A stretch of DNA of 64,000 nucleotides from Hemibagrus wyckioides. Lineage: Eukaryota; Chordata; Actinopteri; Siluriformes; Bagridae. Below are positions 12,201 to 23,935 of the stretch, in pieces (positions within the stretch are counted from its first letter, which is position 1; every line of letters begins with the position of its first letter). A model generated the notes under the pieces. It was not told the origin of the DNA and did not search any database. It saw only the letters and a program-made list of their open reading frames with translations. The position numbers were made by a program, and so were the translations under genes. The stretch covers positions 26,235,401 through 26,299,400 of the forward strand of contig NC_080716.1 of NCBI RefSeq assembly GCF_019097595.1, given 5' to 3'.

Positions 12201-12689
12201 AAGTGGCAGGCAGGGGGGGTTTAGCCCCGGTGTGGACCAGGCCACATTGATTTAGACCACGCTGAACTACGTGAGTCTTGGGCAAAGCGGTGTATTTGAG
12301 GATGGTGACGGGAGTCCTGCGCCGGAGTAGGAGGCTGGAGATCAGGGCAGGTGCCTGAGACATTGAAAACAGCAATGTTTACAGATTAGATGAAAGGAGA
12401 ACACATTACAGCAATTAGACACTCGGTTTGAGAGCTGAGAACTACCTGAACAAATCTTTGGAGGAGGTTGTAATGCGTTAAGTGTTTGTGCCACTGATCA
12501 GAGTGAAGCTTTTACCAAAGATGGCAGGATCCCCCCCAAAAAAAGAATATAATGCAAGAAGATGTGAAGAATGCAAGAAGAATGTGAAGACAAAACACAT
12601 ACACAGAGAAACATATTGTAAGGGGGAAAAATCCATTTACCATTAAATACCATCATATTTTATTTTAAAAGGCTGGGATTAGTTAAGTA

Positions 12690-13840
12690 GGTACCATTGG
12701 TCAGGAAAGCTCTGAAAATAAAAAGCAAAGACTTTTCAGTCTTTTGCCCGAAAGCTTTCTGGCAAAAAATGAAAACGTTATATGGTTCAAATCCTATGTG
12801 TCTATTCCTTAACAAGGACCACCCCTACAGTGAAGTATGGGGACAGCAGCATCATATTATCCCCATTACTCCTCGCACTGCACCTCTCTCCCTTGATCTA
12901 CTAGCACTGCTTGACTGCTCCCACCCTCTCTCAGGGTACAAGGGTACTACGTCTAGACTCCTCTGTTGTGGTGGAATGAACTTCCCCTAGATGTCCATAC
13001 AGCCAAGTCACTGACTGTCTTCAAACACCAGATGAAGACCTACCTCTTCCTGAAGAACTTAAATTAGCTTTTATTTTTCCTTGTTTGTTTTATGTATTGT
13101 TGTATGTTGTATGTTGATAAAAAAACAACAACTCCCAACACAGTTTTAGGCTGATGGTATCCTAAGTCTGTGACCTATTGAGCCAGTGTTAATGTATTCA
13201 TTAATAGAGACTACAAAGCACTTTTGTACATCGCTCTGGATAAGAGCATCTGCCAAATGCCAGAAATGTCAATGTAAATGTCTAGAGATTTTTTCTCAGC
13301 TAGGATGGATTGATGGATTAATGGATGGATGGATGGATGGATGCACAGATGGACAGACAGAAGGGTGGATGGCTTGGGATAAACCTCACTTTTCAGCAGG
13401 ACAAGTACAAGGCCAAAGCAAACACAGGAATGGTTGAACAACATGATGAATAATCTACAAGAGCAAGTCAATGTCCAGAAATGAATCCCACTGAGGATCT
13501 GTGGTTTTAAATTTGCAGGCCACATCCTGCATTCTGACCAATCGACCTGAAGAACCTGGGGCAAAGCTTGCAGAAAATCACTCCCAGTGTGCAAAGCCAG
13601 TGGTAAGGACATACCTTAACAGACTTTTTGCTGCAAATGGTGGTTCTACCAAGTACTAATCTGTAGGGGTTAAATACTGATGCATGTACCATTTGTAGGA
13701 TCTGCTGACAAATAATGGATTATGACTTGAATGAATTTATTTTAAGACATTATTGGTTTTGGTCCATAAATCTGTCTGAAACAATCACTTGTAATCCAAA
13801 CCATATGACTAAATACATAAATAAAGTATGGCACTGTACT
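12690..13840 (+). mobile_element. Old Tc1-like element split by an L2-like LINE tail
   Basis: The left piece (12690-12865) resembles the transposase middle (GAAGTATGGGGACAGCAGCA). The right piece (13385-13835) resembles its C-terminal half (GAATGGTTGAACAACATGAT, AATCCCACTGAGGATCTGTG) and 3' end. Between them lies the LINE tail at 12870-13285 plus a GGAT microsatellite. The split looks like a nested insertion. Both Tc1 pieces are highly mutated. Confidence 0.6.
12870..13288 (+). mobile_element. L2-like LINE 3' end (ORF2 C-terminus and tail)
   Basis: A decayed reading includes TSRLLCCGGMNFP, DVHTAKSLTVFKHQMKTYLF-like wording and a GCTCTGGATAAGAGCATCTG / CCAAATGCCAGAAATGT tail. This is the usual C-terminus and 3' end of L2-clade LINEs in fish. 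It resembles the fragment at 7720-8000. 5' truncated, as is usual for LINEs. Confidence 0.65.
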
Positions 13841-14652
13841 TTGCCACCTTGTAAATAAGCCATCTTTTAACATTATCTTAATAAAATCTGAATTCAATTA
13901 GCTCTGGTTCCCTACTTTGATTGGACAAGCTGTGTTATGACATTTAGTATAACAATACTGGCACATGTCACTGTTTGTTCACTACAGCCAAATTCTAACA
14001 ACAGCTTGTTACATAAAAACGGTTACTGTTCCTTTCATGGCAGTGTACATAATATCTGGTTGTGGGTTCAGCGGGATCTATTTTCATTTGAACATGTTGT
14101 GTCTGAAACGGAGGTCAAACAATATTAAACTTGTAATCTTACTACTTGTACTAAACATCATCATGGATGTGATAACCTGTAGCACTCTTGCCTACAATCA
14201 CAGCTGTGCTGATATTCAGTACATCAGCACTCTTACTCATGTGATATTGCTTAATTACTGCTTCCGTGATCTGGGCTCGTGTGGAAAACCGGCTCGTATA
14301 AACAGAGACATATAAACAACCTCAAAATAAACAACTAAAGTGTGAGGCTGACGTAATAAGGAGATTTTTCTGTCTAGCATGTTTTGTTTATATTATGACT
14401 CAGGCATTACTGTAGCTGTTCCATATAGCCGCCTTCCAGCAAGTCTAGCAATGCTCACAGTGAGATTGCTTGATCACTGTCATTAGTTACAATGGCACTA
14501 AATTGGCCACTAATAAGAATGTCACTTTATGCATTCATAGACCATCTCTTTTAACTATCAAACACAATTTTTTGGCCTGGCTTAAGTGTGCTTTCCTCAC
14601 CTAGTGAATGTAACGCAATTCATATATATATATTCGTATATATATATATATA
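13841..14652. other. Intergenic, nothing recognised
   Basis: AT-rich unique sequence ending in the TA microsatellite (14625-14652) that received Tc1 copy 1. Confidence 0.55.
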
Positions 14653-15906
14653 CACTATATTGCCAAAAGTATTCGCTCACCCATCCAAATAATCAGAATC
14701 AGGTGTTCCAATCACTTCCATGGCCACAGGTGTATAAAATCAAGCACCTAGGCATGCAGACTGTTTTTACAAACATTTGTGAAAGAATGGGTCGCTCTCA
14801 GGAGCTCAGTGAATTCCAGCGTGGAACTGTGATAGGATGCCACCTGTGCAACAAATCCAGTCGTGAAATTTCCTCGCTCCTAAATATTCCACAGTCAACT
14901 GTCAGCTGTATTATAAGAACGTGGAAGTGTTTGGGAACGACAGCAACTCAGCCACGAAGTGGTAGGCCACGTAAACTGACGGAGCGGGGTCAGCGGATGC
15001 TGAGGCGCATAGTGTGAAGAGGTCACCAACTTTCTGCAGAGTCGATCGCTACAGACCTCCAAACTTCATGTGGCCTTCAGATTAGCTCAAGAACAGTGCG
15101 CAGAGAGCTTCATGGAATGGGTTTCCATGGCCGAGCAGCTGCATCCAAGCCATACATCACCAAGTGCAATGCAAATCGTCGGATGCAGTGGAGTAAAGCA
15201 CGCCGCCACTGGACTCTAGAGCAGTGGAGACGCGTTCTCTGGAGTGACGAATCGCGCTTCTCCATCTGACAATCTGATGGACAAGTCTGGGTTTGGTGGT
15301 TGCCAGGAGAATGGTACTTGTCTGACTGCATTGTGCCAAGTGTAAAGTTTGGTGGAGGGGGGATTATGGTGTGGGGTTGTTTTTCAGGAGCTGGGCTTGG
15401 CCCCTTAGTTCCAGTGAAAGGAACTCTGAATGCTTCAGCATACCAAGACATTTTGGACAATTCCATGCTCCCAACTTTGTGGGAACAGTTTGGAGCTCTC
15501 CCCTTCCTCTTCCAACATGACTGTGCACCAGTGCACAAAGCAAGGTCCATAAAGACATGGATGACAGAGTCTGGTGTGGATGAACTTGACTGGCCTGCAC
15601 AGAGTCCTGACCTCAACCCGATAGAACACCTTTGGGATGAATTAGAGCGGAGACTGAGAGCCAGGCCTTCTCGTCCAACATCAGTGTGTGACCTCACAAA
15701 TGCGCTTCTGGAAGAATGGTCAAAAATTCCCATAAACACACTCCTAAACCTTGTGGACAGCCTTCCCAGAAGAGTTGAAGCTGTTATAGCTGCAAAGGGT
15801 GGACTGACGTCATATTGAACCCTATGGATTAGGAATGGGATGTCACTTAAGTTCATATGCGAGTCAAGGCAGGTGAGCGAATACTTTTGGCAATATATAT
15901 ACACAT
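14653..15906 (+). mobile_element. Tc1/mariner (DD34E) transposon, copy 1, near full length
   Basis: The left end starts CACTATATTGCCAAAAGTAT next to TA and the right end is the inverted GTGAGCGAATACTTTTGGCA followed by TA-rich sequence. The interior is one transposase frame broken by two stop codons. The element sits in a TA microsatellite, which blurs the exact right end and the TA target duplication. It is almost identical to the copy at 35517-36763, so both are young. Confidence 0.93.
14787..15818 (+). pseudogene. Tc1-family transposase, two in-frame stops (copy 1)
   Basis: The frame starts MGRSQELSEFQRG and has an N-terminal paired-like helix-turn-helix region (SREISSLLNIPQSTVS) and a GRPRK AT-hook-like linker (here SGRPRKLTERG). 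The catalytic triad codons are at 15246 (D in WSDE), 15519 (D in FQHDC) and 15624 (E in NPIEHLWDE). There are 34 residues between the last two, so DD34E. It ends with GGLTSY. TGA codons at 15015-15017 and 15267-15269 interrupt an otherwise open frame with no frameshift; the second lies at what is usually Trp. The enzyme would cut and paste the element at TA sites, but this copy cannot encode it without readthrough. Confidence 0.93.
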
Positions 15907-15943
15907 GTATAATACGGTATAGTTGTATATATATACATACATG

Positions 15944-16275
15944 CATTTGTGATGGCTAGATGACTGGATCAGAGCATCTCCAAAACTGCAGATCTTGTGG
16001 GGTGTTCCCGGTCTGCTGTGGTCAATATCTATCAAAAGTATCCTTTAAGTCCTATAAGTCCTTTAAGTCCTGTAAGTATCATTTAAGAGGCCCCACCTCA
16101 CAACTCAGAGGACTTAAAGGATCTGCTGCTAACATCTTGGTGCCAGATACCACAGCACACATTCAGGGATCTAGAGGAGTCCATGCCTCGATGGGTCAGG
16201 GCAGTTTTGGCAACAAAAGGGGGAACAGCACAATATTAGGCAGGTGGTCATAATTTTATGCCTGATCGGTGTATA
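15944..16275 (+). mobile_element. Partial Tc1-like element of the ATCAGGCATAAC family
   Basis: It begins abruptly inside the N-terminal region (TTGTGATGGCTAGATGACTGG), right after the Tc1 copy 1 end and TA-rich sequence. It then jumps from CTATCAAAAGTA through a short AAGTCCT duplication to the C-terminal part (GGTGCCAGATACC, then TCCATGCCTCGATGGGTCAGG). It ends with the terminal repeat ATGCCTGATCGGTG. Its internal deletion differs from that of the 38.1 and 63.4 kb copies. Confidence 0.8.
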
Positions 16276-16433
16276 TAGTCTGTATATCTGCACAATGGTC
16301 ATTATTTATACTTTATTTATTACATATTTATTTAAATACAAGGGGAATGTACTTTCCTCACTTTTGTTTTAAGCAGAGTTGTCGCTGTAATGCATGCAAA
16401 AGCATTTCAGTTCAACTATATATATAGTGCATA

Positions 16434-16434
16434 T

Positions 16435-16481
<47 letters not shown>
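16434..16481. repeat. (CA)n microsatellite
   Basis: About 21 CA dimers preceded by TACATACATA. Shorter CA tracts lie at 10755-10800, 38918-38943, 39066-39083, 62113-62132 and 62258-62274. Confidence 0.95.
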
Positions 16482-16484
<3 letters not shown>

Positions 16485-17269
16485 GGAGGTAATCAGACAA
16501 TTGGCTACAGGTGTTCAGAAGTGAAACACTGAGGACGTGGGTGTTACATGTGCAGCGCCATTAAGATTTTAAACACTCCACTGCAGGGAAAGTAAGGCGT
16601 TACCTCACAGGAGATAATTACGCGTAATTAGGAAAGTTTCTAAAAAGTCAAAACTTCTAAATGGCAATGTATTCTGAGGATGTGTTGTTTTTTTTCTCTT
16701 TTGAAATCACACTTGGCATGACAACAAGCTCTTTAACCAAAGTGACACTTTTCTATAGTTTATTTAGCAGATGATCATACATGGACACGCTGCAATATAG
16801 GAGTGCGTAAACAGCATTAGGAGTTTACAATAAATGAAGAATTGACTTTCAAGGAATAGTCCGTAATGGTCTCAGGCTCCAGTGCCAAAAGAAAAATGAA
16901 TCATAATGTCAGATAAACATGAACTCCACCGAGACAGGACCGATATAGACAGTCTTGAACTGCAGGTGAAAATCAGAAAGTGAGGCTGTATACCGCTCTC
17001 ATTTATCAAATAAAGTGTGTGTGCAAATCTGCTGACAGTAAACCTCACTGGCAATCAGAGCTCATTTTCAGTGCATACTTACCTTTCAATGAAATTTTAA
17101 TCATCGTCACATCGCGCCGAATTATTGTAGAAAAAGAACCGTGATTAAATAACTTTAAGACGAGTATGAGTTTTCTCTGTTAAGTTTGTTAAGTCGATCA
17201 CTAATACTATGTATTTAAAAAAAGCGCAATTAATTTGAACTAATTCTTCATAGGGTGTGCTGTTATAGG
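16482..17269. other. Intergenic, nothing recognised
   Basis: Unique AT-rich sequence; a palindromic TAATTACGCGTAATTA-like site lies at 16615-16630. No gene. Confidence 0.55.
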
Positions 17270-19250
17270 CAAATAGTCAAAGACAGGGGGTGTGATGTGG
17301 CTTTGTGTGGTAAGAGTTTCTGCACCTGGAACTGCCTTGTGTTATATAAATAAACCTGACTTGAATGAATGGGGTACCACAGGGCTCGATGCTGTCAGCT
17401 TCAGCATTCATCAGTCTTGAAAGACCATGGATCTTGCGCAAAGAAAATGTGTCGTTGTTTCTGGTGATGCTGGAACAATGTCTGCTGTGGCTGTAAATCA
17501 AATGGTAATGACAGTCTTTGTTGCACAAGCTGCATTTGAAGTTAGTTTCGTCATCCTCTGGTTGTTCTTCCACTGAGTGCACTTTTCATCTGCAGATTGC
17601 TTTAGTTTAGCCTTTCTTCGTTGTAGACTCACATATAACCTGCATGTACAACCTACATGTTTCCATAAATCATGATCGCTAGCTAACTCCTTCCAGGTCT
17701 CAACATCCATGTCCATCCATCCAACTTCAGATCTCTAAGTGGGGATGCTCATATACTCTATTGCTGAAGGCAGGTTACACCATACAGCAGGTCTTTAGGA
17801 ATTCTCTCATCCAACATGACAAGAAAATGGGCAAAGCATTAAAGTCAATGTTGTTTGACCAGTGTGAAGAGGCTGGACGTTCTGACATGGGTAAGTTCCC
17901 AATAAGACCACCTGATACTAAGAATGCATCCTAAGCCCTTAAACCTGGAACAAGTCTTTTTTTGCTAGTTGAGGACTCACCTCTGTACTGAGTGGTGTTA
18001 AGGGTGTATGTACAATAGACTATTACTTTGTTGTGGACAAACAGCCGGTTGTTTTCCAATATCAGTCAAAGGGTGTAGCTGCATGGCTTGCTTCTGTTTT
18101 GTCTTCTTCAGACTGATGGTCAATTTAAAGTCTTCACATGCCAGTAAAAAGTTGTCCACGAAGTTCTGTAGCTGTTTCTCAGTCAGATACAAAGGCTGCA
18201 TCACCTGCAAACAGCATGACACTGATGAAGGCCTCACAGACTTTTGCCCTCAGCTATACTTGATGATATACTTGACTTCATCATCTGTCATATACTTGAC
18301 AGATGATGAAGATCATGCAAAATAGGGTGGGAGCAGGCACACAATCCTGCTTCACACCACTGCATTTGTAAAAAGCTTCTAGTTATGTGACCTGAAACTG
18401 GACACTCCTGTTCCTGTCTGTATCAAATCAGGAAGTTTGGATGTAATATTGGCAAGTATCTTGAACTTGAACTATCCATAATGGCACACAAGGTCTAATG
18501 TTTTTATTGAATTGATAAAGGTAATGTCAAGCGACTGCCTCTGTTCTCTGTTTTTCCTGCAACTGGTGTAGAAAGATCAAGATCATCCAGACCTGAAGCC
18601 ACACTGCACCTCAGGATACACTGTTAGCAAGTTTCTGCAATCTGCAGATCAGCAAACCTTGCTGACCATGCTCAGCAGCAAAATTCCCTGATAACTGCAG
18701 TTGCCTTTATTTATTTTTATAGAGTGATTATATTGTAATCTCTCCTGTCAAAACTGCTCCTCCCACCCAGTGGTCATACAGAGGAACCAGCAAGGCCTTC
18801 CGTGTTGCCAGGAGGATGATGCTCTGCTTCTTCTATAATGAGGGGAGTCACTTGACAAGGTCAAGGGTCGCTTTAGAGATGGTGATCTCAAATGAGTATA
18901 GCTCAGTGTAGTGTTCCACCCATATCTAGAGCTGTTTGCCTCAGTTGTTGGTAGTTTCCCTGGTAGAAGACTTCAGGACTTCAGTGGCTCTTTTGATCCC
19001 ATCTTGCACTCAACAATTATTGCTGAAATTAGCCTCAAGCTGCATGCCTCTAAATGGCCAAAGGCAGTAACCATTTGCACAGCCCCGAGCTGTTTTCTGG
19101 ACTTTGCTCTAGTTGTTCAGTCTTATTTGCCACTATGCAAAGTTTTTTTTTTTAGTAATTTGGACCTTCCTGGCCATAGTCTGACCCCGGAGCATTCTAT
19201 GGAGTGGTCAGTGTCACAGTCTGCACCCTGGTAAAATCATATAACGAGCA
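17270..19250 (-). pseudogene. Decayed non-LTR retrotransposon ORF2 (reverse transcriptase, C-terminal Cys/His finger)
   Basis: On the minus strand scattered segments fall in LINE ORF2 order: WVEHYTELY-like (about 18910), a PEVQCGFRSG segment (about 18610), GVKQDCVPAP (about 18350), MLFAGDA (18218-18198, where active enzymes have FADD), LVDNFLLACEDFKLTISLKKT-like (about 18150), and near the end TNFKCSLCNKDCHYH with spaced Cys and His (about 17530). Many stops and frameshifts separate them, and the catalytic FADD has become FAGD. It is an old, dead copy. The finger at the C-terminus is typical of some RTE/I-like fish LINEs; the exact clade is uncertain. Confidence 0.75.
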
Positions 19251-19779
19251 CATTTCTGATGTGGCAGGATCTTCTGATGAAGTCCAACTGGTGCCAGTGT
19301 TTAGAACAAGATGTTTCCAGAATAATTTATGTTGTGGTCTGACCTAGGAGAAAAATAAGTGATGCACAGTCCATGAAGCAGAGACTGAAGCAGAGACAGT
19401 CCTGTTTGCAGAGATAAGAGGTCTCTGATACACACATAGGGTATTTACTGCTTTTATTTATTTTTTCTTTGGGGCCCTATATCCGTGTGGCACCCTACAG
19501 GCCAAGCACTGCAAGTGACCAATGACTTCACTTTCTCCTCTCAAACCTCATACATCCCTCAAGTCCCAAGCACTTCTCAACCTTTTTTTGAGAAATTAAC
19601 CAAAAAATATAATTAAAAAAATATACACTTGTTAAATAAAATAGCAGTGAAAGAAGTACAATAAAAAATGCAGACTTGTATTCTGTAATATGTAGCTCAA
19701 TATCTGTTAATTTATCATTTTCAAAATGTCAAAAAGATGTTATTGCCAATATTCTCACAGTTTGTAGCTCATTTTGTGT

Positions 19780-20180
19780 TAGATATGTGTTGAGATGCTA
19801 ATGCCTGAGGTTTGTACAAATGGTGAAACAGCCATACATTTAAAAGTTGGAAGAGTCTGGCAGCTGGTTATGAATGAGTTACTAATGGAAATGGTATAAG
19901 GCCCTGTAGCAATACATAAATCAACTGAAATGGTTTGAGGGCAGATGAGAGAGGCTTGACGTGTGCCTGAGAGCATGTTATGGATTTTTCAAGCCGAGTA
20001 TCAGTGATGAACTCTCTGTACGTCGCATCGATAGCTTCTCTGCATGCCTCGTGTCCTGCAGGATTCAAGACTGCGGTTTCTTGACTAAACCTGCGGAGAA
20101 AATCGCTGATTGATTAAGAGCATGCAGACAGGAGCGTGACTGCAAATTAATTAGTGTGTTCGAAACACACACCTCGTCTT
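19780..20180. promoter_or_regulatory. Candidate conserved non-coding element
   Basis: Unique sequence just beyond the dead LINE, with TTATGAATGAGTTACTAATGG, GCTGATTGATTAAGAGC (TGATTGAT PBX/HOX-like) and GCAAATTAATTAG. No codon-like periodicity. Confidence 0.35.
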
Positions 20181-21969
20181 GTTCGGCAAACCTCTGGTCA
20201 CCTGTCCGTCAGAACAAATCCCTTCTACTTTTATTTACATATGGACATTTTAGCTTTGGGAGTTGTTCAAATGAAATATTTTGTATAGTCTTTTGAATTT
20301 CGCTGGTCTTCATCGATCTTCTGCAACAGCGGCTCTGATGCTACTTCAGATGTCAAATCGCAGGTTTATTTTAAGGCATTTGTAATGTTATCACGCATAT
20401 TCAAACGTTTATTCCACATGAACAATTTTTTAAAGTAGAGTATAATTGCTGACGAAGTTTTCTGTTTAGTTGATGTCTCTGTTCCGGACATGTTTAACAT
20501 TAATGGAAGAAGTCTAGTGCCTGTGCTGTGGAACAGTCAGATGAGGTTTCTCAGTAACAAGAAGAGGATTTTTTTTTTTGTCTTATTAACATCAAGAGAG
20601 CAGGAAGAATGGAGAAGCTGATGAGAGAACAAATCAGGAAATGACTTCTGCTATGTGAGCTGATCCACTGTATAGAAATTATTTTCTAACACGGCAGAAC
20701 TTTACACAAACCAGCTGCCAGTTCACAAATAAAGAGACGCCTTTGTACATTTAGCAAAATTTTACTACTGTAACTCACGCTCAGGATCTGTTCAGTTTCT
20801 GGAAGTGTAACATTTATGGACAGTAAACGAGAAACCTTTGTAATATAAAGAGTATGTGATTTATTTAAAAAAGTCTACATAAACTATTATCACAGTGTTA
20901 GTTAAGTCAACAAAAGCCTATTCTTATATTTCATTCAATAGTTTACTCATGCATGAGTAATATAATGAAAAAACTTGCTTATAGTGCTTTCTTTCTGGCT
21001 TAATATGGAAAGCCGATGCAGTGAAGCATCTGGACAGTCAGATTCTATATGTAGATAATACTACCAAGTATATTCCTTAATGTAATTGCACTCGCAGTTA
21101 ATTATCATCTTTGAGGCAACATAAGATAATTAACAAAGATGTCAGTTAATAAAGCCTCTCTCCATGACCAGTTCTGTCTCAGCAAGAGTAGCCAGTGGAC
21201 CAGGGGGTAGTACAGCAGGCCGCCTGGGCCACACACATTCCACTTCTGTACAACAGAATACCACATCTCCTTTACCTACTACTTTCACTCATCTCATGAA
21301 CATATTTCATGTGTCATGAAGCGGACTGTACAGTTTCAAAAAATAAGAGTAAAGTCCTGACATCACTGTCTGCAGAACCTGATCCCTCCTTTCTTTTCCT
21401 TCCCTTAAAAAGTATAACTCATGAACAATCCATGCTCCCTTGTTCCTCCTTTCATTCTCTTAAGGTATGGTTCAGACACCATCCATTCTTTTGGTCCTTG
21501 TTCCTCTGTTTTTCCTTTTCAGAAGGTCAGAGTCGAGGTCAGACCAGGGATGTCTGCTCAGGAATCATTACGGTATCGGCAGGAGGAATACGCTCCTCAG
21601 AATGGTCTGGTCCCACAAAGTCCTTTTTTCTAAATCACGTCTTTGTTCTGAAAACAGGGACGTGATGACGTAGAGCCTCAGCGGTATCAGCAGTCAAAGA
21701 CAGTGACATTGACCATTCTTGACCAGAGTCCAAGCCACACTGACGTTTAAAGAATTTAATGCCAGATTGATTGCATGAGGCCTGTCAAGCCATTTTGCTG
21801 TGCAATGCTGTTTAGAGCATCATAAATAGATTACAGGGAAATCTTACAGACAACACAATATGCTTATGATAAGGTCTGTAATCATTTTTAAATGGCCGTT
21901 GATTGAATGAGTGAATGCCTTCTTCACTCAGATTTGAAAAAAACCTTTAGGAATTCACCCGTCATATTC
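20181..21969. other. Intergenic, nothing recognised
   Basis: AT-rich. Around 21340-21670 AAGGTAT-like phrases recur loosely (CTTCCCTTAAAAAGTATAAC, TTCTCTTAAGGTATGG), perhaps an old short duplication. No coding evidence. Confidence 0.5.
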
Positions 21970-23060
21970 CGAACTGATCTTGCATTTTCAAGAGTGTTCA
22001 TTTTCCCAGGAAGCTGTTTCTGGAGCTATGGAAGATGTCAGTCATTAACTGCGAGAATAACTGATGTCGTCCCACGTGACAGTGTCACCCTTGCCTCCTT
22101 TCTGCTGTGCTGCTATGGTTGTTTGGCAGCCAGGAGCTTACATCCATGGGTAGTTGGAGACCCTCCACCCACACATGCACACCTCCATATACAGCCCAGA
22201 AGCACCGGAGCTCCAGCCCAATAATGGCAAGCGCTTCCCCTGGGCCCTCGGCTCAAGCCTCCGGCCGCTGCTTGTGTTTGCACCATTTATTTAGTGTGAC
22301 ATGTCTCCAATTAAACTGTGGAGGCTGCTACATTTCCCCCCCGTAAGCACCCCTTATTCCTCCCTGCAGACCTCCAGTCACAGAGACGGAGAGAGTGAGT
22401 GAGAGAGAGAATATCTTGCCTTCCAGCTATGATCGCAATGTCATTTTCCCCCTCCGTGCTCGCAGCGCGGCTCAGAGAGGTGGCCGAGATTATAATAACA
22501 ATATATCAGAATATCGAATGAGATAATCAAGGTCTGAAATGAGACTGTCACAGCTCTCCACCCACGACAGCAGTGGCAGACGACGTGGCGATGACACTTG
22601 TCCAAGATGACACCACACGGGGGGGAGGAGGAGGGAAAGGCGACTTATTTTTAGGAAGCCTGTGAGGAAACCCTGCGTCGTGCCTGTTTGAAAGGTGCAA
22701 ACAGAAGTTGAATGCATATTTCAGGTACAAGCTTCATTCCCTTTTCCCAACGGCGTCTGATACTCGCTCTTAAATTCTCCTTCATGTTCGTTTGGTTTGG
22801 GCTCCCGTCTTCTTCTTGTCAACACTCTGTTTTTTTTTTTGCCATTTTCGTCTGCTGGCGATGTAGGAGTGACTTTGTCTGACCCCGAGAGCGTTAGCAG
22901 GTTCGTGGTGGAGCTTACTGGTTGGCAAGGCCCTCATTCAGCAGGGGTTCAACCAATCATCTGCCTCCGCCAAGACACCAGGCCAGGGGGAGCCCCAGTG
23001 GCAGCTGGGAAGGGTGGAGTGGCCAGCTGTGGAGCAGCAGGGAAGGTGGCGGTGGGGGTG
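21970..23060. promoter_or_regulatory. Candidate conserved non-coding blocks
   Basis: Mostly unique, GC-balanced sequence with CCATTTATTTAGTGTGACATG, GAGATTATAATAACAATATA, GAATGAGATAATCAAGG and GGCATTTAATTC-like homeobox cores (21750). A G-run (23070-23080) ends it. Short open frames on both strands look accidental. Confidence 0.3.
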
Positions 23061-23779
23061 TGTGTGTGTGGGGGGGGGGGGTTGTTGTAGTCTCTCTCTC
23101 ACATTCACAGCTTATGCACCTTATCCAGCAAGGATTGGTACCATTTTCATTTAAACACTGATATAAATAGAATTGTCTTCTTGCACACTCAGTCAGCACA
23201 GTGTCCTAATCATCCCCACCCTCTCCAAATCCAAACCCACACACACTTTCACAGCCTGACTGACCACACATCTGGCATGCCATCTGTATCTTTCCCCTTC
23301 TGACGTGACAGGTAGCCCCTTCATCGCATTGCCGAGAGGCGGAGAGGTGTGAACACGTCCCTGTGCTCTCGCCATGCAGCTGGACACATTACAGAAGCTG
23401 CACCAAGCCAGCATCTCTCTCTCCCTCTCTCTAATACCACAAACATCTGATTTCTCTATTTAAACTGCCAGGCCAGCTAGCTTGCCCTCTGCCGCACGTG
23501 TGTACACACATCTTTACGTTGTACAGCTTTGCTAAAAATGAAACGGCTGTCTGAAAGGTTATGTCTCAAAAGTAATAGAAGGAATGTGTGGTGATCTGTG
23601 AAAACCCGTCAGATGTCGCTGTGAGGAATTTTCAAGCCATTAAAAAAAGGATTTTTTCATAGATCATTGTCATAACTTTGGCTGTGGTCAGTTGTTTGAT
23701 AGCAAACCTCTGTAGATAAACATAAAGCCTACTTCATTCAGTTTTGTAATCAGACACTGACTCTCAAGGAGACGATCAC

Positions 23780-23935
23780 TGGATTTGAGGATGGAATACA
23801 TAGTGGATGGAGAGCAGGGCAACACCACACCCACCCCTAGGGGTAATTTTGAGCCTACATGCATGTTTTTGGGAGGTAGAAGAACTCTAGAGAACATGCA
23901 AAACTCCACAGACCATAACCCAAGCTCAGGGTCAA
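23780..23935. mobile_element. Third, partial copy of the 5.6-kb interspersed repeat
   Basis: TGGATGGAGAGCAGGGCAAC, TACATGCATGTTTTTGGGAG and GAGAACATGCAAAACTCCAC keep the landmark order of the copy at 5590, with heavy divergence. Confidence 0.45.

Noticed and set aside
15110..15946. 278-codon minus-strand frame, and its twin at 35561-36307 on the plus strand
   Set aside because: These are antisense shadows of the Tc1 transposase. They have no independent similarity.
22797..23161. Overlapping open frames rich in Gly and Val
   Set aside because: They depend on a G-run and TG repeat near 23055-23080. No homology recognised.
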